Shown: positions 55,602 to 64,000 of the stretch, in pieces | Numbering within the stretch: position 1 is the stretch's first letter | How the letters are laid out: the number at the start of each line of letters is the position of its first letter | Notes under the pieces: model-generated | Databases searched by the model: none | Seen by the model: only the letters and a program-made list of their open reading frames with translations | Told to the model about the DNA's origin: nothing | Made by a program: the position numbers and the translations under genes | NCBI GenBank assembly: GCA_029215795.1 | Contig: JARDYH010000001.1 | Location: forward strand, 181,419,654-181,483,653 | Reading direction: 5' to 3' | Source: Anniella stebbinsi | Lineage: Eukaryota; Chordata; Lepidosauria; Squamata; Anniellidae | DNA: 64,000 bases

Positions 55602-56338
55602 GCCTAATCCACACCAAGCAGGATATTGCACTATGGAAGCGGTATGAAAGCGGTACATAAAAAGCAGGAGCCACACTACTGCTTTATAGCAGTATTGAAT
55701 TGCACTGACAACTGTTGGGGCCCATTGACACATACTAGGACTGTGCAGCCCCCCCCCCCCCTGATCCGGATCCGGGCGATCTAGATTGGGCCGATCTGAT
55801 CCGAATTGGATCGAACCTCCCCCGATCCGCTTCAGAACTGGATCCGGAACCAGTCTTGTAAGTCTATGGGGAAAAGGACTCACCACCCTTCCCCCACTTT
55901 CCCTCCTCTCCCCACTCTCCCACCGCCATCTGTGCTGCCGTCCACTGCAGAGAGGCCTGGTTCTCAGTACAGCGGATGGCAGCGGATGGCAGCAGATGGC
56001 GGCAGGTGAGTGGAGAGAGGAAAGAGAGTGGGGGGAGGGTGGTGAGTCTAATGGACTCACCGCCGGCCTTGCAGGTCCCTGGATGCCGGCTGCGCAGCCA
56101 GCACCCAGGGACCTAGAAGGCCAATGGGCCCGGATCTCCAGATTGATCCGAATCGGTCCAGAACATGCCCAGTCTGCCCTGGAATTATCTGGACCTCCCC
56201 CAACTTGGTTCTGAACCGGATCCGGGAGGTCCAGATCAGCCTGATCCACTCCAGATTCAGAATCTGGATCTGAATCTGTTCACTGCCCTACCATATACCA
56301 CTTTCATACAACGATATCCTGCTTGGTGTGGATTAGGC
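55602..56338. mobile_element. Small DNA transposon (GCCTAATCCACACC ends) split by a hAT insertion
   Basis: It starts GCCTAATCCACACCAAGCAG and ends CTGCTTGGTGTGGATTAGGC. The flanks share CTTCA (55597-55601 and 56339-56343). Removing the inner hAT (55736-56290) leaves about 180 bases with ~26-bp perfect inverted ends. Confidence 0.75.
55736..56290. mobile_element. Non-autonomous hAT element (TAGGACTGTGCA end)
   Basis: It starts TAGGACTGTGCAGCC and ends CTGTTCACTGCCCTA. The flanks ACACATAC and CCATATAC agree at 6 of 8 bases. The subterminal GGATC/GATCC-rich text (ATCCGGATCCGG) resembles that of the larger hAT at 26383-28192, of which it is a relative. Confidence 0.7.
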
Positions 56339-56390
56339 CTTCACTTTAAAAAAAACCTGTTTGGCTTGCTATATTTAGTTGCTCTTCTAT

Positions 56391-56424
<34 letters not shown>

Positions 56425-57725
56425 CTTCTCAAGTGATTAACAATAAGTGTGCCTGCACACACATCCTAGAGAAGCAACTAGGAACTTCTACAAATGCGTG
56501 CTTCCCTTCCCCCACCTCATTCAAACTATGGCTGCCTACCAACTCATTCCCTGCACCCACTCAGTAGACAAGGTGCAGGAGACACAATGAACAACACATT
56601 CAGCCACAAGAGAAAATGGATGAACACATGGAGAAAACATTTATTAAGTTATGTTATTATATATATATATTGCAACCAGGCACTCAGGCCAAAATTTTAC
56701 GTAGAAAAAAAAATGTTATGTCTGATCCTCAAGAGAAAAGTCAATCACAACCTGATTAGCTGGAGAAAAAAATGAATGTTCAACCAGAAGTGAAGAAGAA
56801 AAGTTGAACAAGGGGAGATATAAATCAACATGAGTGTTTCTTTCAATGTGATAGGCTGTTCCATACTTTTAAATTGATTGGTTCCTTTGGCAAAGAATAA
56901 CTAAAGTAATATAATCTCGTGCAAATGCATTGCGTATGGGACTTGATATTCCTTGGGTAACTAAGAAGCCAATGTCTGAGCATGGAAAGATGGCAGAGTT
57001 TTGCAGTTTAGCCATGCCAACCAAACCATGAAGGCACAGAAAATAAAAATTAACTCATAAACCATTAATTGAATTACAAAAGTATCAACATTCATTGGAT
57101 TGAAATTAGGGCTCATTATACAATTGAGAATTATGAATCTACTACAGCTCCTGGCTCACATTAGTCTGCTGTCTATGAGCTAACCAGCTGGCAAGCAGTA
57201 AGTCAGTAGTTGTCACTATTTGAAAACTGGCATGCAATGAACATCTGAGAGAATCAGTCATATAGCAATGCACATCTGGGAGTATAACAGCTAGCATGTG
57301 GTAGCATTCAACATCTTGCCAGATCTGACAGCCAACATGCAGGGGCTATGGCAGCAGCTAGACTAAACTTGCAGAATGCAAGGTAAGCCCCCACCATGAC
57401 AGATAATATGCCAGCAGAACATCTCAAATATGCCAGCAGAGTTCTACCAGGGCTGCTGTTCCACCAGTGAAGATAGGCTGGCAGAACAGCAAAACGGGGT
57501 GGCGTCATGGCAAGGACAGGAAAGGAGCACACTCACGCCATTGCCTATATTCCCCCAGCCCACCACCATGCTCTTATTGACAGCACAACATTACACCACC
57601 CCCAGACTTGGTGCCAGGACCTTCCCTCCTGTTGAATTCAATGGCAGTAAAAAATGAATTAAGAAGAAGTGATCACACAACAGTGACTATCCCTCCCATG
57701 TGCCCATGACACTGATTGCAATCTA
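56339..57725. other. No gene; CA microsatellite
   Basis: Contains (CA)n at 56395-56423. Near 57400-57500 short GCCAGCAGA-type repeats occur. Nothing else is recognised. Confidence 0.45.
56395..56423. repeat. (CA)n microsatellite
   Basis: Uninterrupted CA run. Confidence 0.9.
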
Positions 57726-58071
57726 GGGTGCCTCTACAAGAGAGGTTTAAAGCTCTTTCAAGGCTGATTAAAATTTTTACCTCTACAAGAGAGGAGCGCA
57801 AATTGGGGGCTGAGGCGCTTTAAACTTCCAATTATGTGCATTATCGAATGTGCATTAAACCGCGAGTTTTAATTTGCGGCGGCAGTTAAAGCGCCTTACT
57901 GCTGTGTAAACATGCGATTCTCCGCATATCAACAAGTTTAAAGCGTGTTTCGGTCGTCCGGTAATGCGCTTCGCCACCTCTTGTACAGAGGTATTAGGAG
58001 TAAATACACTTCCGCGAATATGCGCATAATCAGGCAGCCAGGCGCCAAAGGGAATCCTTCTAGAGGGGGTC
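57726..58071. mobile_element. Harbinger-family MITE (copy H6)
   Basis: It starts GGGTGCCTCTACAAGAGAGG and ends CTTCTAGAGGGGGTC. The duplication CTA lies at 57723-57725 and 58072-58074. The interior is closest to H2 (AAACATGCGATTCTCCGCAT). Confidence 0.82.
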
Positions 58072-58674
58072 CTAGCAGTGATGCCACATTAGACTGAGGC
58101 CCCATTTGCTTTAATGGTTCACTTTCTAGTGAAAGAAAGAAAGAAAGAGCTGCTAACTATTTCTTCAAAGTAACGTGTTCTTTTCCTGAGGGTTTCAGGC
58201 AGGGAGCTTGATGCATTCAATGCTAGTGGCTTCTTCTCTCCCCAACCTAGACTGGAAGGGGGCAGGCCTCTCAGGGTGCGCAAGTGGGATAGCTGCTTCT
58301 CCCAGGGTGTATAAGGTTGTCAGTTGGAGTGGGGGGGGGGGGGAGGAGCGGGAGGGGCAATGAGTTATGCAGAAATGCTCCCTGGCAGGGCTCATCTATC
58401 AGACAAAATAGTCAGGTGTGTATATATTGGTCACATGGGTTGCCAGAGAAAGGGATAGCTGGCTCATGGAGTAGCCTAGGCTATTGGTTCATGCAGCACT
58501 CTTGCAGATTGGCTCAGGTGTGCGTTGGGGGTGGGGGGGGCGTCTCTCAATCTTTCCTAATATGGAGCTCTATGTGGGCTTCAAAAGAGGGTCCTCCATG
58601 TAAAATGTGATGAACTGTTCCAACAGTCCAGGGTTTCTCCTGCAGCACCTATGCTCCTGGCATCTTATGACTGA
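58072..58674. other. No gene or classified repeat
   Basis: Short GAAA run (58132-58147) and a G homopolymer (58331-58343). Nothing else seen. Confidence 0.45.
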
Positions 58675-58961
58675 GGCTGTTATCACACATGCAGTTTTAA
58701 GCACACTCACCATGACTTTGATCCACTTCTTCAGCGTGGGACTCGCATGATGTCGTCCCCCTTGTGCAGTTCTCGCGCCCTGAGTGCTCCGCTTTTAGTT
58801 TCTGTTTCGATTTAACCCTGAACCGGCAAGTTCAACAGGCTGTGCTGAAGTATTGGAGCAAAACTGACCACGTGTGATTCAAAATGCTATATTTGTATTG
58901 GAAACGGAGGGGGAACCCGCAGAAGCAATCCGGGGGGGAAATGGTACATGTGATAAAAGCC
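58675..58961. mobile_element. 287-bp Harbinger-like MITE (GGCTGTTATCACACATGC end)
   Basis: It starts GGCTGTTATCACACATGC and ends GTACATGTGATAAAAGCC. Perfect 3-bp duplication TGA at 58672-58674 and 58962-58964. Confidence 0.8.
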
Positions 58962-60071
58962 TGAGTCTTGGGACTGAATTCAAGGAGATGAAGACAAATG
59001 CCCCATGACTTCAGATGTATGAGAATTCTGTTCTTCTCTGAAAATCATGCAAACATGTCCCATTCACAAATGCAAACACAAGCAGGAGTGTAATTCTCAG
59101 GAGATTTTCACATTTTCCTACATATGATGTACCTCACTGCTGTGTGGAGCATGCAGCATGGGTTTGAGTCTCAAAAACTTGCTTTTCTTTTGCCCTTAAT
59201 ACAGTTATTTTACAATTAAAATATTATCCAGCTCTGCAAAAGCTGAGTATGGCTGTGACAGAGCTGGAGAATCTTCAAGCCCCTTTATGCAACAACTCCC
59301 CACTTCAAATGCTTTGGTCGTGTTCCTGAGTGGTTAGGCCACATGGTGCAGAGAAAACCTCCCTGGGGTCTTGGTCAGAAACTACAGTCGCACACTTCCC
59401 AACCAAATTAGAAGAAAAGAATACATTTATTATCATAAAAAGAGCTTTCACAGACACTGAGGATATACGCATTTACACTACTTAACCTGCACAGACTCAC
59501 AAACCTCCACCTCCTTGTCTGGAGGGGAGCCAGGGTCCAGGGCAATAATGCACCCAGCTACCAAGGGAGAGCCCCATTCACAAAGGACAAAAATTCCACA
59601 TCCTTTTATCAGGGCTAAGGAAAAGCGTCACCCACACCCCTCTTGGGACTTGCCAGTCAGGTGGAAATCACGTACACAGCAAACACACAGGGGCTCCTGG
59701 AACAAGAAAGGGGACAGCTGTTAATTAGAACAAGAATTCTTGGCCCAGTCCCAATAAACCAACTGTTTTAAAGGAGACTTGGTAGAGGCAATCAGGTGTG
59801 GGAAGGGAGCTCCACGCCACAGCGCTATTTCTCTGCCTAATCACGTTGGGGCTGTGGTGCCCATGGTGTCTTGTGTTCTGGCTCCTGCTTTTCTCCACCA
59901 GGCAAAAGAGCAATTCCCTCCCTCAGTGAGTGTTGACCCCTGTGGCAAAGAGGGCTGTGTGAGCTCTCTCAAGGCTTTCTGCCAAGAGAGCTATGTGGGT
60001 GCTGTGTTGTGTTGTGTGGCCTCCCCTATCTTCCTGTTGTGTAAGGGGACTCTTACCCCTGCTTCAGGGGG
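58962..60071. other. No gene or classified repeat
   Basis: Frames such as 59779-60162 lack domains. The sequence may contain old repeats not recognised here. Confidence 0.4.
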
Positions 60072-60900
60072 AAAGAACATAAGAAGATCCCTGCTGAATC
60101 AGACCGAACTCCAGCCTCCTGTTCCCACAGCTGCCTATGGGAAGCTCACAAGCAGGCCATGAGGACAATAGCAGTGCCTCCCCGCCCCATGATCCACAGC
60201 AACTGGACTACAGAGGTGTACTGCCTCTGTTCCGAGAGATAGTAGGGATGGGTATCGTATCGTTAAAATGCCTGATAACAATACAATATGGTCTTTACTG
60301 AACATCTGATTAACGATAACGATACAATTCAACATCTTACGATAATAATTGGATACAATAAAAATCATCCAATAATTATCGGAATTTTATCGTATTATCG
60401 GAAGGCTCTTTTTCATTTAGGGCCACATGGACAGAGCTAGAAGGTGGGGTGTGTTTGCTGGGGCTGACAGATTCAGTAACCAATCGTGCAGCAAGGATTC
60501 TAGCAGGCTCCAATCACAATGTTGGAGGAGGGCTAAGGATATCCCTGCATAAAACCCCCACACTTGGTATTCCAGCTCTATTGGGAGTTAGGCGTCGAGG
60601 GAGAAGGGTGGATTTTGTTGGAGCTCTGTCCTGGGTCTTATAGTTACTTACTGCTGGATTGAGTTTGGTGGCGAATTGTTGGAGATTCATTCTAGTCTTC
60701 CATATTTCTGTTCCTTTCTGTGTCTCAGGTTTGTTTGGCTCGTTGCTTGTGTGTTTGAGTTATAATTTATAAGTTTTCTGATTGGTTTGATTGAAGGGTT
60801 AGGTTAGCATGAGTGGGGGTACTGCAACTGAGTGAATGTGTTGTTGCCCCCTTCCCTGTTTAACTTCCTTTAAAAAATATATTTTTATTTTAAAAACTTA

Positions 60901-60902
<2 letters not shown>

Positions 60903-60945
<43 letters not shown>
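60903..60945. repeat. (TC)n microsatellite
   Basis: About twenty TC units inside the hAT element. Confidence 0.9.
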
Positions 60946-60949
<4 letters not shown>

Positions 60950-60970
60950 CCTGCTGGTGTGTCCTGTAGC

Positions 60971-61814
60971 TAGGGTGACCAGATTTTGGAACCCAAAATC
61001 CCGGTCCCCCCCCCGCCACCCCCCCAAAACAACCCCCCCACCAAGCCACCCACCCCCAAAAACATCAGCCCAGACCTACCAGGTTCTCTTCTGCTGCCTC
61101 CGCCGCCGCCGCCACCGCCGCCACTGGGTCCCCCGCCGGCTCGTAAGGCCAGCGGCCGTGCGGAAGAGGCAGGGGAGGGTCAGATCCGGAAGTGACGTAA
61201 TCGGCCCTCCCCCGCCTCTTCCGCGCGGCCGCTGGCCTTATGAGCCGGTGGTGGTGGTGCGGTGGCGGACCTGGCGGCGGCGTGGCGGCACCTGGCGGTG
61301 GCGGCAGCAGCAGACCCGGCGGCAGCGGCGGCGCGGCGGCGGACCTGGCGGCGGAGGCGGCGGCGGACCGGGCCGCCCCAGCAGGTAAGTGCCCCGTGCC
61401 TTGCGCTCCTTACCCACAGGGGCGTCCGCTTCCCTCCAGTGCTCGAATCTACTGAGAAACAGGCTTCGCGGCCTGTCTCTTAGTATCGCGCCAGGTGATG
61501 ACGTCATCACCCGGCGCGCTACTGAGGGACAGGCCGTGAAGCCTGTTTCTCAGTAGATTCGAGCACCGGAGGGAAGCGGACGCCCCTGCGGGTAAGGAGT
61601 GTGAGGCGCGAGGGAGGGCATTTACCTGCTGGGGGCGGCAGCTTCCCGGGCTCCTCCTCCGCCACCGCCGCCGGGTCTACCGCCGCTCCTTGCTTGCTGC
61701 CACCGCCGTGTGACCCCCCGCCACCCCGGTTTGCCCCCCCGCCCCCCGGTTGGGCCGGTTCGCCCCTGGATTCCCGGTTAGGACCGGGAAATCCCAAGCC
61801 ACCTGGTCAGCCTA
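60971..61814. mobile_element. 844-bp hAT element nested in another hAT
   Basis: It starts TAGGGTGACCAGATTTTGG and ends CACCTGGTCAGCCTA. Perfect 8-bp duplication CCTGTAGC at 60963-60970 and 61815-61822. The middle (61420-61600) is a large GC-rich palindrome centred on GGTGATGACGTCATCACC (61494-61511). Frames are composition-driven. Confidence 0.9.
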
Positions 61815-62559
61815 CCTGTAGCCTGCTACATAGGATATCACTCACTCCACAATCTGTGTGGTCAAAGCAGCACACAAAGTCACAAACTGTGGGCAAAGCA
61901 TACATTGTAATTATTATAAATAATTTCAATCACTTTGCAGCAGAATGAAACATGGCTCTAAGGCGCGCCTTGGGTAAGGTGGCTCTGGGTTTAGGAGAGA
62001 TGCTGTTGCTGGGGGCAGTTCTGGGGTGGCTGTCTCTCCCCCAGTGAAATCAAGCGCACGTCTTCCTTGGCGCTAGCCTGGCCTGTCAGTCCACTTCCTG
62101 CAAGATGTATTCTTAGGCTACCCCTCTGGAATCAAACCCGGATTCCCTGTTAATAGGGATGTTGTGGAACCAGGCAACTCATTGACTTCACCTCATTCCG
62201 GTGTAGCAGCATTGGTGAGGGACTTCAGCAGCATCCCTCAAACCTTGCCTTTTTTGAACCACTGAGCCTGCCCGGGCAGCCTTGGAGGGTCAATGTGCAT
62301 CTGCGTTTGTGCCTTCCACAACAACATGGACACAAGTTATGTCAGTCCATTCCCTACAGCCCTTCAGTAAGGTCCCCATCTTTCAGGACTAGCTGTTTCA
62401 AAATGAGGAGTTATTATTATAGCACTTCTCAGCAGCAGTCCATTACCGGAAACAGTGCATGTTGTTGAGAGCTTACTTCCGAGTAACGCCTGCAGCTGTG
62501 CATCTGAAATTGGGCACAGCTGAGTCCCCTCAAGGCCATCTGTGAGATGCCCATCTGTA

Positions 62560-62640
62560 ATGGACGTCTCTTGAAAAGTGGATTTTGAACGTCTCTTGAA
62601 AAGTGGATTACCTGAAAAAGTGGATTTTGAAAGCTTACAT
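62560..62640. repeat. Short tandem duplication inside the hAT element
   Basis: CGTCTCTTGAAAAGTGGATT occurs at 62565 and 62590, and AAAAGTGGATT again near 62617. A related pair with CCGAGTAACGC occurs at 62479 and 62641. Confidence 0.7.
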
Positions 62641-63214
62641 CCGAGTAACGCTTGCACCGATTGTTTTAAAATTTGGCACACAAGACTAGCAACACTCAGT
62701 CTGCACTGTGACCAAGTTTCAAACCTGTAACTTGGAAAATTAAGAAGTTTTAGGCCTTTCTGACTCAAAAATCAACTCTAGAGTCTATAGGGCAAAATGT
62801 AGAAACGATATAAATACTGTATTTCCAATAATGATCGGAAATACAATATGATACGATACGATTAACCTATGATATTATCGGAGATTATAATTTTTTGGGT
62901 CCAACATTCCGATAACGATACGAAATTATATTTTCAGGCGTGCACATCCCTAAGAGATAGCCATCGGGACTAGTAGCCAGTGATAGCCTCATGCAACGCA
63001 TATGATCTGCTACTGAACCCGTGGTATTCTATAAGATTCTATGAAGCAAAACTACAAATGCAGGTTTTTTTATGAACAACAACTATAAAGTGCCTTTCTG
63101 AGCAATACACTGGACTGTGTCCAGGAGCCTAAAATTCCATCATATATGTTGCAACTCTTCTCTTGTGTAAGAAGGTTTTGACTATAGGCTCTACATCCCA
63201 TATTGGTCTGTGTC

Positions 63215-63343
63215 CTGCTTGCACCATGTCCTGCTTTGTTGGATCCTGGTTGACAGCTGGTTGACCACTGTGTGAACAGAGTGCTGGACTACACAAACCA
63301 TTGGTCTGATCCAGTATGGCTCTTGTTTTGTTCTTATGTTCGT
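63215..63343 (+). mobile_element. CR1-related 3' fragment
   Basis: CTGTGTGAACAGAGTGCTGG, then TTGGTCTGATCCAGTATGGC and TTGTTCTTATGTTC. Same 3' module as 42141-42243. Confidence 0.75.
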
Positions 63344-63511
63344 TTGCAGCTTAAAAATCAGTCTTCAAATACGAAACAGCCTTTGTGCAGAAAAAAATGA
63401 GACTGATCATATTTGACTGAAAATGTCTGCCTAGGGAAACATAAAGGTGTGCTTATGAATGGATGAAGTTGCTCCTATCATGGGGTGAAAACTCTTCTCA
63501 TTTTGTATTAC

Positions 63512-63867
63512 AGCGTCATTAGACGAGTGCTTCATCTCATGCTCCCTACTGCCCACTTACGGATGTTCGTGTGTCTTTTAGATGACGATGTCCGCCTCCC
63601 ACACGCCTCCTGCTCCTTCCACTCATTTTTCCGTCACAAAATAGACCCCTTTTAATATCTTTTTTTTAAAAAACGGAATGTGCCATCATTTTTTGCTGCA
63701 TGCAGGAAAAGCGGAGCAATATAAACGACCCCTGAATGAGCCACATGGTCGTTGCTGCTTCCTCTTTCTCTCCCCATGTAAAGAGACCATTGCTATTGTG
63801 GGACAGCAGCAGGAGGCCATAGCTATGGTAGGGAAATGCGAAAATCCACCCATCTTGAGGATGCTCT
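63512..63867. mobile_element. hAT-like non-autonomous element, copy 2 of the 38798-39142 family
   Basis: It starts AGCGTCATTAGACGAG. The interior CACAAAATAGACCCCTTTTA, AATGTGCCATCATTTTTTGC and GTGGGACAGCAG matches the reverse complement of 38798-39142 in order. The right boundary and duplication are uncertain. Confidence 0.55.
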
Positions 63868-64000
63868 TAGATTACACCTTTCTTCTCTGGTTCTGGTTTG
63901 TCTCAATGCCTCATACCTGAGCAGTTAAATTTCCTGTAGGAAACAAATCCTACATCACATATTCCATTACAAATTTTATGCAAGAGCCTCAAACAATATT

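Larger units (their letters stand above)
60243..62952. mobile_element. 2.7-kb hAT element (TAGGGATGGGTATCG end), itself interrupted
   Basis: It starts TAGGGATGGGTATCGTATCG and ends GCGTGCACATCCCTA. Perfect 8-bp duplication AGAGATAG at 60235-60242 and 62953-62960. Subterminal regions on both sides carry ATACGATA/TATCGTAT words (GATACGATACGATT near 62850), plausible transposase sites. Without the inner hAT (844 bp) it is about 1.86 kb. No transposase frame is recognised, so it is probably non-autonomous. Confidence 0.88.
60072..63010 (-). mobile_element. CR1-related repeat split by a hAT insertion
   Basis: The left part (60072-60242, GAACATAAGAAGATCCCTGC ... TGGGAAGCTCACAAGCAGG ... GTACTGCCTCTGTTCCGAG) continues after the insertion at 62953 (AGAGATAGCCATCGGGACTAGTAGCCAG). 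The order matches a common squamate CR1/SINE read on the minus strand. The insertion duplicated AGAGATAG. Confidence 0.78.

Noticed and set aside
60957..61948. Frames of 90-143 codons rich in proline, arginine and glycine
   Set aside because: They cross the terminus of the nested hAT and read through its palindrome. Open frames on both strands show composition bias, not coding.

Overview
The window looks like transposon-rich, non-genic DNA from a squamate reptile, most likely a lizard. I see no convincing single-copy host gene, rRNA, functional tRNA or CRISPR. The assignment rests on the repeats: CR1 and L2-type LINE 3' ends, an L1/Tx1-like LINE, a long Vingi/I-like LINE, a tRNA-Ala-headed SINE, and many hAT and PIF/Harbinger DNA transposons whose target-site duplications (TSDs) can be read directly. 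Family names come from memory of sequence motifs, not from a database search.

Region 1-4554 is the most gene-like part. It is the right-hand portion of a Harbinger-type element whose other end lies outside the window. On the minus strand it carries a multi-exon gene with a Myb/SANT (trihelix-like) DNA-binding exon (3584-4073), a 42-nt exon (3093-3134), an array of five homologous phase 1-1 exons (2783 down to 909) and a long terminal exon with a coiled coil and a KKKRKV nuclear-localisation motif (738 down to 59). All seven splice junctions keep frame and give a predicted 567-residue protein. The introns of the array carry co-duplicated pieces of a hAT MITE (short non-autonomous DNA transposon). 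Intron 1 holds a MITE of the Harbinger element's own family.

Region 4555-7548 is a 5'-truncated LINE with endonuclease C-terminus, reverse transcriptase and C-terminal domain, broken by two stops and one frameshift. From 7.5 to 26 kb there are Harbinger-family MITEs, L2 fragments, a SINE, and a cluster of 320-bp palindromic hAT MITEs (19.3-21.8 kb). Region 26383-28192 is a GC-rich hAT element with five tandem palindromes. From 28 to 64 kb come more of the same families, including nested insertions at 55.6-56.3 kb (hAT in a small DNA element), 33.3 kb (Harbinger MITE in an L1-like LINE) and 60.1-63.0 kb (hAT within hAT within a CR1-related repeat).

Two DNA-transposon groups dominate. The Harbinger group (3-bp TSDs CGA, CAA, TCT, CTA) shares about 170 bp of its end with the element carrying the Myb-like gene. 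The hAT group (8-bp TSDs) starts TAGG(C/G)TGACC or TAGGG(A/G)TG. Several stretches without obvious repeats may be conserved noncoding DNA, but that cannot be tested from one sequence.
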